From contig SFJH01000049.1 in the NCBI GenBank assembly GCA_004555155.1, forward strand, positions 1-9,114: a stretch of 9,114 nt of DNA. Reading direction: 5' to 3'. This DNA is from Clostridiales bacterium. GTDB taxonomy: Bacteria > Bacillota > Clostridia > Christensenellales > Aristaeellaceae. The notes beneath the pieces were generated by a model that worked only from the letters and a program-made list of their open reading frames with translations, was not told the origin of the DNA and searched no databases. Each line of letters opens with the position of its first letter. Within the stretch, counting starts at the first letter, position 1. The position numbers and the translations under genes were made by a program. Positions 1 to 7,382 of this stretch are shown piece after piece.

Positions 1-2109
<2,109 letters not shown>

Positions 2110-2143
2110 TCCCACACCCACTTGCTGCCGCGCTTGGATTGGC

Positions 2144-2177
2144 GGATTCTTCGCCGTTGTGGTAACGGCTCGAATCC
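2144..2177 (+). other. Imperfect 12-bp hairpin behind leuS
   Basis: GGATTC (2144-2149) pairs with GAATCC (2172-2177), and GCCGTT (2153-2158) pairs with AACGGC (2164-2169). The two helices are separated by a small asymmetric internal loop (TTC against TC), and the apical loop is GTGGT. There is no T-tract after it. It lies between the leuS stop and the leuS terminator, so it would sit in the leuS 3' UTR. It may be an mRNA 3' structure or part of a dispersed intergenic repeat; the sequence alone does not decide. Confidence 0.55.
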
Positions 2178-2214
2178 TTCCCCGCGTTTCTGGCAGAGCT
2201 TTTCCCGAACCGAC

Positions 2215-2258
2215 GACCTTGACCGCCACTGATTCAAGCGGTCAAGGTCTTTGTTTTT
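2215..2258 (+). terminator. Rho-independent terminator of leuS
   Basis: A perfect 12-bp stem, GACCTTGACCGC (2215-2226) with GCGGTCAAGGTC (2238-2249), encloses an 11-base loop and is followed by TTTGTTTTT (2250-2258). The T-tract is only on the plus-strand side, so it ends transcription arriving from leuS, about 105 bases past the stop codon. Confidence 0.93.
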
Positions 2259-2421
2259 GGGCTGCGGCGCTGCGGATCGGTGGGGTGTTTTTTTTGGGGA
2301 TTGACAGGCGGTGAATTGCGGGCTTCTCCGGCACGGCGGATGGAAAGGGGCGGTCGCTGCGTTCGGCGTATCTCGGTTTTGTTGGTGAAATATTATTTTT
2401 TCGGGGATATCATTCTGGCGA

Positions 2422-2450
2422 TTGACAGGTCTTGGGAGATATGAAACAAT
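2422..2450 (+). promoter_or_regulatory. Sigma-A-type promoter for the MATE gene
   Basis: An exact TTGACA -35 box (2422-2427) is followed by a 17-bp spacer and AACAAT (2445-2450), which matches four of six -10 consensus bases. The expected start is near 2457. An AT-rich run at about 2386-2400 lies just upstream. The strong -35 and ideal spacing support it; the -10 box is weak, which would fit a regulated promoter. Confidence 0.65.
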
Positions 2451-2452
2451 AC

Positions 2453-2465
2453 GGTTGGTACAACC
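2453..2465 (+). promoter_or_regulatory. Candidate operator at the MATE transcription start
   Basis: GGTTG and CAACC form a perfect 5-bp inverted repeat around GTA, two bases downstream of the -10 box and covering the expected start point. Multidrug efflux genes are often controlled by TetR- or MarR-type repressors that bind palindromes in this position. No regulator gene is adjacent, and the arms are short, so the assignment is tentative. The repeat could alternatively form a hairpin at the 5' end of the mRNA. Confidence 0.4.
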
Positions 2466-2504
2466 TATCGAACAGATTCTGAATGGATTGCGGAGGGAAT
2501 CCCC

Positions 2505-3878
2505 ATGGCTCAGGGCAAGACAAAGGACATGACGCAGGGCGCGCCGCTTGGATTGATTCTCGGCTTCTTCTGGCCGGTGGTTGCGGGGCTTCTGTTTCAG
2601 CAGCTGTACGTATTTGTGGACACGATCATCGTAGGCCGCTTTCTGGGCACGGTGGCGCTGGCGGCGGTGGGCTGCACCAGCTCGGTGACGATGCTGACCA
2701 CGGGCTTCTGCGTGGGCGCATGCAGCGGCTTCGCCATTCCCATTGCCCGCAGCTTCGGCGAGCACAGCGAGCCGGATCTGCGCCGCTATGCCGCCAACAG
2801 CTACTATCTCACGGCGGCGCTGACGCTGGTGATGACGCTGGGCACCCTGCTGGGCTGCGACGGCATTCTCAGGCTGATGAACACCCAGGACGACATTCTG
2901 CCCCTGGCGCGCATCTATCTGCTGGTGCTGTTCTGCGGCATGCCCGCGCGCTACATCTACAACATGCTCGCGGCGATGATCCGCTCCTTCGGCGAGAGCC
3001 GCTTCCCGCTGATCTGCCTGGTGGCATCCTCTCTGACGAACATCGCGCTGGATCTGGTGGCGGTACTGGTACTGCACATGGGCGTTGCGGGCGCGGCGCT
3101 GGCGACGATCGTCTCCGAGTACCTTGCCGCGCTGATGTGCTTCGTCTACATCCGCCGCTACGCCTTTCTGCGCATGACGCGCGACGAGCTGCGCCCGGAC
3201 CGGGCGACGCTGCGCGAGCTGTGCGGCGCGGGCCTTCCCATGGGCCTGCAGTCGTCCATCACGATGATCGGCCTGGTGGTGATGCAGACGGCGGTCAACG
3301 CCATGGGCACGGTGGCCGTCGCGGCCATGACCGCCTACACCAAGATCACCTATCTGTTCGACTGCCCCTTTGCGGCGCTGGGCACCACCATCGCCACCTT
3401 CGCCAGCCAGAACCACGGCGCGCGCCGGATCGACCGCATCCAGAAGGGCGTCCGCCTGACCATGATCATCGGCATCATCTATTCCATCCTGGCGCTGATC
3501 GTCATCGCGCTGTTCGGCCGGTGGATGGCCAGCCTGTTCGTCTCCGGCGACGCCGACGAGGTCATTCACTACGCCTACATGATCAGCCTGTGGGTCGCCG
3601 TGTTCTATGTGCTCTGCACCGCCATCAACGTGCTGCGCTACACGCTGCAGGGCGTGGGCTTCACCAAGATCGCCATGTTCGCCGGCGTGTTCGAAATGAT
3701 CGCCCGCTCCTGCGCGGGCCTCTGGCTGGTGCCCGCCTTCGGCTATGCCGGCATTTACTTCGCCAGTCCGCTGGCGTGGGTGTTCGCACTGGCGTTCCTG
3801 CTGCCCGTCTATCTGCGCACCATGCGCGAGCTGCGCATGCTCATGCCGCCGGTGAAAAATCTCTCCGCCGGAGAATAA
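2505..3878 (+). CDS. MATE-family multidrug/sodium efflux transporter
   Basis: A 457-residue inner-membrane protein of the MATE (multidrug and toxic compound extrusion) family, which exports cationic drugs or metabolites in exchange for Na+ or H+. The sequence shows about twelve hydrophobic segments in two halves of six, split near residues 215-235 by a charged loop. Family hallmarks include WPVVAGLLFQQLYVFVDTIIVGR in the first helix region (P24, D39), the matching second-half stretch GLPMGLQSSITMIGLVVMQTAVNAMG, and FASQNHGARR. The length fits the usual 440-470. The start is supported by GGAGGG (2492-2497), seven bases before the ATG. It has its own promoter, and the next gene also has one, so it is probably monocistronic. 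The family call is secure. The substrate cannot be read from sequence, and I do not assign it to NorM, MepA or DinF. Confidence 0.95.
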   Translation: MAQGKTKDMTQGAPLGLILGFFWPVVAGLLFQQLYVFVDTIIVGRFLGTVALAAVGCTSSVTMLTTGFCVGACSGFAIPIARSFGEHSEPDLRRYAANSYYLTAALTLVMTLGTLLGCDGILRLMNTQDDILPLARIYLLVLFCGMPARYIYNMLAAMIRSFGESRFPLICLVASSLTNIALDLVAVLVLHMGVAGAALATIVSEYLAALMCFVYIRRYAFLRMTRDELRPDRATLRELCGAGLPMGLQSSITMIGLVVMQTAVNAMGTVAVAAMTAYTKITYLFDCPFAALGTTIATFASQNHGARRIDRIQKGVRLTMIIGIIYSILALIVIALFGRWMASLFVSGDADEVIHYAYMISLWVAVFYVLCTAINVLRYTLQGVGFTKIAMFAGVFEMIARSCAGLWLVPAFGYAGIYFASPLAWVFALAFLLPVYLRTMRELRMLMPPVKNLSAGE

Positions 3879-3882
3879 TTTT
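3856..3882 (+). terminator. Weak candidate terminator overlapping the MATE stop codon
   Basis: AAAAT (3856-3860) and TCTCC (3862-3866) pair with GGAGA (3870-3874) and ATTTT (3878-3882) around a GCC loop. The 5-bp GC core is short and internal mismatches separate it from the A/T arms, so it may only partly stop transcription before degV. The last three codons and the stop of the MATE gene lie inside it. Confidence 0.4.
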
Positions 3883-3892
3883 CGAAAACGGG

Positions 3893-3919
3893 TTGACTCG
3901 TCGCTCAATATGGTATAAT
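3893..3919 (+). promoter_or_regulatory. Promoter of the degV-family gene
   Basis: TTGACT (3893-3898) is a good -35 box and TATAAT (3914-3919) is a perfect -10 box, but the spacer is only 15 bp. The overlapping TAATAT (3916-3921) would give a 17-bp spacer with a poorer -10. Either way transcription would begin near 3925-3930. The gene start is 36 bases past the perfect -10. Confidence 0.75.
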
Positions 3920-3935
3920 ATAGTATTCGATACCA
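3911..3935 (+). promoter_or_regulatory. Candidate operator overlapping the degV -10 box
   Basis: A 25-bp interrupted palindrome centred on G3923. The outer arms TGGTAT (3911-3916) and ATACCA (3930-3935) are exact, and the centre ATAGTAT (3920-3926) is itself symmetric, so nine of twelve mirrored positions match. It covers the -10 element and the probable start site, the position expected for a repressor. The regulator is unknown and none is encoded next to it. Confidence 0.45.
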
Positions 3936-3954
3936 GATTTACGAGGTGCTAGCG

Positions 3955-4827
3955 ATGAGTTTTGTTCTGTTCAGTGACTCCTCTTCCAATATTACGCCCG
4001 ATCTCGCGGCAGAATGGGATGTGCGCATTCTTTCGCTGCACTATGAGCTGAGCGGCGAGGAACATCCCGCCTTCGACGAGCGCTTCGACGGCCGCGCATT
4101 CTACGACGCGCTGCGCCGCCGCGAGCCCGTGCGCACGTCCATGATCAACTCAACCCTGTTCGCCGAGGCCTTCGAGCCGGTGCTGGCGGCGGGAGAGGAT
4201 CTGATCTATATCGCCATGTCCAGCGGCATCAGCGGCACGGCGCACGCCGCGCAGATGGCGGCCGATGAGCTGATGGCGAAGTATCCCGGCCGCAAGGCGC
4301 TGGTCAAGGATACGCTGGCGGCCTCCTTCGGCGAGGGCCTGTTTGCAAAGAAGGTCTCCGAGATGCGCGCCGAGGGCTGCAGCATCGACGAGGCGTCCGC
4401 GTGGGTGGACGAGCATGTGCAGTCCATGAACCAGGTGTTCACCGTGGACGATCTGATGTACCTGCGCCACGGCGGGCGCATCTCCGGCATCACGGCGCTG
4501 GTGGGCACGCTGGCCAACATCAAGCCCATCCTCTGGGGCGACACCGAGGGGCACATCGCCATGACCGACCGCATGATCGGCCGCAAGAAGTCCCTGAAGG
4601 CCGTGGCCGAGCGCTATGCCCGTCGGGTGGTCGATCCCGAAAGCCAGACGATCGCCATTGCCCACGGCGACTGCGAAGAGGACGCCAATTATCTGGTCGA
4701 TCTCATCCGCAGGCAGTTCCCCGGCCAGCGCGTGCTGGTCAGGTGCTACGAGCCCGGCACCGGCGCACACGTCGGCCCCGGGGCCATCGCGCTGTTCTTC
4801 TTCGGAAAGGCGCGTGGCGAAAACTGA
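3955..4827 (+). CDS. DegV-family fatty-acid-binding protein (FakB-like)
   Basis: A 290-residue cytoplasmic protein of the DegV family. Characterised members (FakB) hold a fatty acid for phosphorylation by the kinase FakA, feeding exogenous fatty acids into phospholipid synthesis. Visible hallmarks: the N-terminal FSDSSSNIT strand-loop (6-14), TS at 61-62, MSSGISGTAHAA (88-99), the LRHGGRIS segment (170-177), and GAHVGPGAIALFF near the C-terminus with H272. These fit the lipid-head-binding Thr, Ser and His of FakB proteins. I chose the ATG at 3955 over the in-frame GTG at 3946 because GAGGTG (3943-3948) is a Shine-Dalgarno six bases before the ATG and the GTG lies within it. No fakA (DAK-domain kinase) gene is in the window, so a partner would be encoded elsewhere. 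The family is certain; the exact ligand is not. Confidence 0.95.
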   Translation: MSFVLFSDSSSNITPDLAAEWDVRILSLHYELSGEEHPAFDERFDGRAFYDALRRREPVRTSMINSTLFAEAFEPVLAAGEDLIYIAMSSGISGTAHAAQMAADELMAKYPGRKALVKDTLAASFGEGLFAKKVSEMRAEGCSIDEASAWVDEHVQSMNQVFTVDDLMYLRHGGRISGITALVGTLANIKPILWGDTEGHIAMTDRMIGRKKSLKAVAERYARRVVDPESQTIAIAHGDCEEDANYLVDLIRRQFPGQRVLVRCYEPGTGAHVGPGAIALFFFGKARGEN

Positions 4828-4847
4828 CCCTTGCGTTCTTTCATGCC

Positions 4848-4881
4848 AAAAGCCCATGCGATTCTGTTCGCATGGGCTTTT
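4848..4881. terminator. Bidirectional terminator between degV and alaA
   Basis: A perfect 14-bp stem, AAAAGCCCATGCGA (4848-4861) with TCGCATGGGCTTTT (4868-4881), closes a 6-base loop. The T-runs on one strand and A-runs on the other make it functional in both directions. It lies 20 bases past the degV stop and 10 bases past the alaA stop, separating the two convergent genes. Confidence 0.95.
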
Positions 4882-4891
4882 CCATTTGTTT

Positions 4892-6106
4892 TTATTGATG
4901 ATAGGTTTCCAGGAAGTCCGCAATCCGGTGCGCGGCCTTCTGCAGGGTCTCCACCTCGGGCAGATAGACGATGCGGAAGTGATCGGGCTTCTCCCAGTGG
5001 AAGCCGCCGCCGTGGGTAATCAGAATCCGCTTTTCCCGCAGCAGATCCAGGGCAAAGCGCTCGTCGTCCAGGATGTGGAAGCGCTCCACATCCAGCTTCG
5101 GGAAGATGTAGAAGGCGGCGCGGGGCTTGACGGCGGACACGCCGGGAATATCGTTGAGCGCCCTCCAGATGTACTCGCGCTGCTCGTAGATGCGGCCGCC
5201 GGGCACCAGCAGCTCGTCGGCGCTCTGGGTGCCGCCCAGGGCGGTCTGAATGATGCTCTGGCCGGGCACATTGGAGCACAGGCGCATGGTGGACAGCAGG
5301 TTCAGGCCCTCGATGTAGCCCCTGGCGCGGGACTTGTCGCCGCTTAAGCACATCCAGCCGCAGCGGAAGCCCGCCACGCGGTGGGACTTCGACAGGCCGT
5401 TGATGTTCACGCACAGCAGATCCGGCGCGAGCGAGCCGATGGCCACGTGCTCCAGGCCGTCCATCACCAGCCGGTCGTAGATCTCGTCGGCGAAGATGAT
5501 CAGGTCGTGCTCCCGGGCCACCTGCACGATCTGCTCCAGGACCTCCTTCGGATACAGCGCGCCGGTGGGGTTGTTGGGGTTGATGACCACGATGCCCTTG
5601 GTGCGGTCGGTGACCTTGCTGCGGATGTCGTCGACGTCGGGGTACCAGTCGGACTGCTCGTCGCAGATGTAGTGCACGGCGGTGCCGCCCGCCAGCGTGA
5701 CGCAGGCCGTCCACAGCGGATAGTCCGGCGAGGGCACCAGAATCTCGTCGCCGGTGTCCAGCAGGCCCTGCAGCGCCATGGCGATCATCTCGCTGGCGCC
5801 GTTGCCGGTGTAGATGTCGTTCATGCCCACGTTGGGGATCTTCTTCAGCTGACAGTACTGCATGATCGCCTTGCGGGCGTTGAACAGGCCCTTGGAATCG
5901 GAATAGCCCTGGGTGTCGCGCAGGTTGTAGATCATGTCCACGATGATCTCGTCCGGCGCATAGAGGTGAAACGGCGCAGGATTGCCGATGTTCAGTTTCA
6001 GCACCTGGATGCCCTCGTTGGCCATGCGGGCGGCCTCGTCCATCACCGGGCCCCGGATATCATAACACACGCTGTCGAGCTTATGGGACTTTTCATAGAT
6101 CTTCAT
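4892..6106 (-). CDS. alaA: Alanine aminotransferase (glutamate-pyruvate), AlaA type
   Basis: A PLP-dependent fold-type I aminotransferase of 404 residues that converts pyruvate plus glutamate to alanine plus 2-oxoglutarate. It aligns almost end to end with E. coli AlaA (405 residues), sharing KLDSVCYDIRGP near the start and ending in YHQ as AlaA does. Visible active-site features: Y129 in PSPDYPLW (ring stacking), NPNNPTG at 176-182, D207 and Y210 in ADEIYD (pyridine nitrogen and O3'), the Schiff-base lysine K240 in NGLSKSHRVAGFR, and R378 in HFRIV (substrate carboxylate). The start at 6106 has AGGAGG (6120-6115) eight bases upstream. The longer frame opens with a GTG at 6187 that is actually part of the T-box sequence, so it is rejected. 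The gene has its own promoter and an alanine-type T-box leader, which independently supports the role in alanine synthesis. It ends at a shared terminator. Confidence 0.95.
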   Translation of the reverse strand: MKIYEKSHKLDSVCYDIRGPVMDEAARMANEGIQVLKLNIGNPAPFHLYAPDEIIVDMIYNLRDTQGYSDSKGLFNARKAIMQYCQLKKIPNVGMNDIYTGNGASEMIAMALQGLLDTGDEILVPSPDYPLWTACVTLAGGTAVHYICDEQSDWYPDVDDIRSKVTDRTKGIVVINPNNPTGALYPKEVLEQIVQVAREHDLIIFADEIYDRLVMDGLEHVAIGSLAPDLLCVNINGLSKSHRVAGFRCGWMCLSGDKSRARGYIEGLNLLSTMRLCSNVPGQSIIQTALGGTQSADELLVPGGRIYEQREYIWRALNDIPGVSAVKPRAAFYIFPKLDVERFHILDDERFALDLLREKRILITHGGGFHWEKPDHFRIVYLPEVETLQKAAHRIADFLETYHQ

Positions 6107-6131
6107 GGAATGCTCCTCCTCTCCTCCGGAT

Positions 6132-6166
6132 AAAAAAACGCCCTGGGCGCACGCGCGCTCAGGACG
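6132..6166 (-). terminator. T-box attenuator terminator of the alaA leader
   Basis: CGTCCTGAGCGC (6166-6155) pairs with GCGCCCAGGGCG (6150-6139) around a GCGT loop, with one G-U pair and one A-C mismatch, followed by seven T residues (6138-6132). Its 5' arm overlaps the antiterminator strand CCTG/TTCGT, so the two structures exclude each other, as expected of a T-box switch. Confidence 0.92.
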
Positions 6167-6404
6167 AAAATCAATCCGTGTTACCACCTGTATTCAGACA
6201 AAAACATCTGCACTCTGCCGGTACTGACATACCGCTTCCCTGTAACGGGAGAAGCCCGTTGAAGCCTACTGGGCGAAGCGCCTTTCAGTTCAAGGCTCGG
6301 GGATGGCTGCACCGCCGAACGCGCGAAAGCTCGCACCTGCCGCTTTCTCTCTGTGCCGGTTCCCTGCGATACTCGTTCCCGTCAAAGCCAACTCCTTTGA
6401 AATT
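6132..6404 (-). promoter_or_regulatory. T-box riboswitch controlling alaA, inferred alanine (GCC) specifier
   Basis: A leader RNA that senses uncharged tRNA and permits read-through into alaA. On the minus strand, in order: a Stem I base (GGCT 6389-6386 with AGCC 6297-6294; GGGA 6380-6377 with TCCC 6303-6300); AGTA of the loop-E motif (about 6372-6369); an AGAGAG motif near 6352-6347; an apical hairpin GAAAGC/GCTTTC (6347-6342, 6330-6325) with the GGTGCGA-type loop; a small GGCG/CGCC hairpin (6282-6272); Stem III AACGGG/CCCGTT (6260-6244); and the T-box AGGTGGTAACACGG (6189-6176). The antiterminator pairs CAGG 6190-6187 with CCTG 6163-6160 and ACGGA 6179-6175 with TTCGT 6168-6164, leaving the 7-base bulge TGGTAAC. 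The specifier is placed at 6307-6305 (GCC, Ala), one base before the lower helix. The class is secure; the specifier is inferred. Confidence 0.93.
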
Positions 6405-6410
6405 GATAAT

Positions 6411-6439
6411 ACTTTATCACGACGCGACGCGGTTGTCAA
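6411..6439 (-). promoter_or_regulatory. Promoter of the alaA T-box transcript
   Basis: On the minus strand an exact TTGACA (6439-6434) precedes a 17-bp spacer and TAAAGT (6416-6411), with TG one base upstream (6419-6418) giving an extended -10. The expected start is near 6404, just ahead of Stem I. The -35 box lies only 17 bases past the stop codon of the upstream ydcF-like gene. Confidence 0.85.
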
Positions 6440-6456
6440 GCCCCAAAATCGCTTTC

Positions 6457-7203
6457 TCACAGGTTTCCCAGCAGAGAATCGGCGATGGTGCAGGCGCCCT
6501 CGCGCATCATATAGTGCAGAAGCGTGAGGCCCGCATAGTCCGCAGCGAGGCCGCTGACCCGCTTGTATCCCGCCTTTTCCGCCAGCTTCAGCGCGCGGAA
6601 GACGTGGAAGTTGTTGGTCACGATGCCCACCTGTGTCTCCGCGCCCATGGGCGCCAGCGCTGCGGAAAAGGCCATGTTCTCGGCGGTCGTCGTGGACTTC
6701 TCTTCCATGAGAATCCGCTCCTCGGAAATGCCCAGGTCGAGCAGTCCGTTGCGAATGCACGCGGCCTCGGTCATGTCCTCGTCCTCGCCCCGTCCGCCGG
6801 AGGCGATGGCGATGGTGCCGGGGTTTTCCAGTAGATACTCCGCCGCAGCCTCGATGCGGTGCTGAAGCGCCTTGCTGGGCCGCCCGTTCTCCTCCACCTT
6901 CGCGCCCAGCACGATCAGATAATCCAGCCCCTGCGGCGGCACGGCGTTCATCCCGCTGATCACCAGGCCCTCCAGCGCGATCACCAGCGCGATGCCCGCG
7001 CACAGCCCGCCCCGCCAGATCCAGCGCACCCACCGGGGCAGCCGCACCATACAGGCGCAGCCCGCCAGAATCAGCGCGCCGCCCACCACGAGCCACATCC
7101 AGGCCATGTCCAGCCCGAACCGCACCGCCACGCCGATCATCAGATAATACAGCAGCATCGCCGCTCCCGCTGCCCAATAGACGTTTCTCAGCTTCTTCAG
7201 CAC
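6457..7203 (-). CDS. YdcF/SanA-type DUF218 membrane protein
   Basis: A 248-residue protein with three predicted N-terminal membrane segments (about 10-29, 33-51 and 63-84) followed by a DUF218 (YdcF-like) domain from residue 94 to about 237. Domain signatures are LDYLIVLGAKV (93-103), PSKALQHRIEAAAEYL, the SGGRG loop (135-139) followed by TEA, EKSTTTAENM (168-177), and VTNNFHVFRA (195-204). Relatives such as SanA and ElyC act in envelope biogenesis and YdcF binds S-adenosylmethionine; the reaction of this family is largely undefined, so I assign no specific function. The start is GTG at 7203, supported by GAGGTGA (7214-7208) upstream; the first in-frame ATG would delete part of the first membrane helix. 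No clear promoter is visible in the 180 bases between it and thrS, so it may depend on read-through from thrS. No terminator separates it from the alaA promoter. Confidence 0.9.
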   Translation of the reverse strand: MLKKLRNVYWAAGAAMLLYYLMIGVAVRFGLDMAWMWLVVGGALILAGCACMVRLPRWVRWIWRGGLCAGIALVIALEGLVISGMNAVPPQGLDYLIVLGAKVEENGRPSKALQHRIEAAAEYLLENPGTIAIASGGRGEDEDMTEAACIRNGLLDLGISEERILMEEKSTTTAENMAFSAALAPMGAETQVGIVTNNFHVFRALKLAEKAGYKRVSGLAADYAGLTLLHYMMREGACTIADSLLGNL

Positions 7204-7326
7204 GTTATCACCTCAATACTTGGACGATTGGAAGGGACTCCCGGTTCCCGCAGACGCATCACATCCGGTGAACAGATGATCCGCATTGCCCCATCCGCCG
7301 CGGCCAGTCCAGCCCTTTCAGCGCAG

Positions 7327-7358
7327 AAAAAGCCGGGGCGAAAACGCCCCGGCTTTTT
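7327..7358 (-). terminator. Rho-independent terminator of thrS
   Basis: A perfect 14-bp stem (7327-7340 with 7345-7358) with a 4-base loop; the core is GCCGGGGCG with CGCCCCGGC. In the thrS direction it ends in five T residues (7331-7327). It lies about 25 bases past the thrS stop. The reverse direction also has a T-run, but no plus-strand gene leads into it here. Confidence 0.93.
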
Positions 7359-7382
7359 TCCCGATGGGGTATGCGTCCGGAC

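Larger units (their letters stand above)
2110..2504. other. 395-base intergenic region between leuS and the MATE gene
   Basis: No credible gene on either strand. The first 150 bases are GC-rich and structured: the stop-codon hairpin, an imperfect hairpin at 2144-2177, and the leuS terminator at 2215-2258. From 2259 to about 2380 there is G-rich sequence with two tandem GCTGCGG units and an eight-base T run (2288-2295) that I cannot assign. From about 2386 to 2400 it turns AT-rich just upstream of the MATE promoter (2422-2450), where it could act as an UP-like element. A palindrome (2453-2465) and the Shine-Dalgarno of the MATE gene follow. Confidence 0.7.

Noticed and set aside
2160..2180. 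Possible tRNA T-arm (GGCTCGAATCC) behind leuS
   Set aside because: The flanking bases do not pair as a T-stem beyond two positions, and no anticodon arm or acceptor stem could be found on either strand; the bases pair instead in the 2144-2177 hairpin.
2263..2277. Tandem GCTGCGG units as a repeat element
   Set aside because: Only two 7-base units; too short to distinguish from GC-rich background.
2299..2329. Second TTGACA (2301-2306) as an additional MATE promoter
   Set aside because: No -10-like hexamer occurs at 15-19 bp spacing (the sequence there is GC-rich). The repeated GATTGACAGG at 2299-2308 and 2420-2429 is most simply two chance -35-like words.
2483..3952. Plus-strand 489-codon frame overlapping the MATE gene
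   Set aside because: Frame-shifted shadow of the MATE gene; low-complexity Arg/His/Gly-rich translation, while the 457-codon frame has an ideal ribosome site and clear MATE homology.
3946..3954. GTG at 3946 as the degV start
   Set aside because: It lies inside the GAGGTG Shine-Dalgarno that serves the ATG at 3955, and DegV proteins normally begin at about the ATG-encoded residue.
4150..4923. Minus-strand 257-codon frame opposite degV, and similar long frames opposite or within alaA, thrS and leuS
   Set aside because: Shadow frames of GC-rich genes with biased composition, no ribosome sites and no recognisable family.
6107..6187. 27-codon N-terminal extension of alaA from GTG at 6187
   Set aside because: The codons translate the T-box, antiterminator and terminator; AlaA homology starts at the ATG at 6106, which has AGGAGG upstream.
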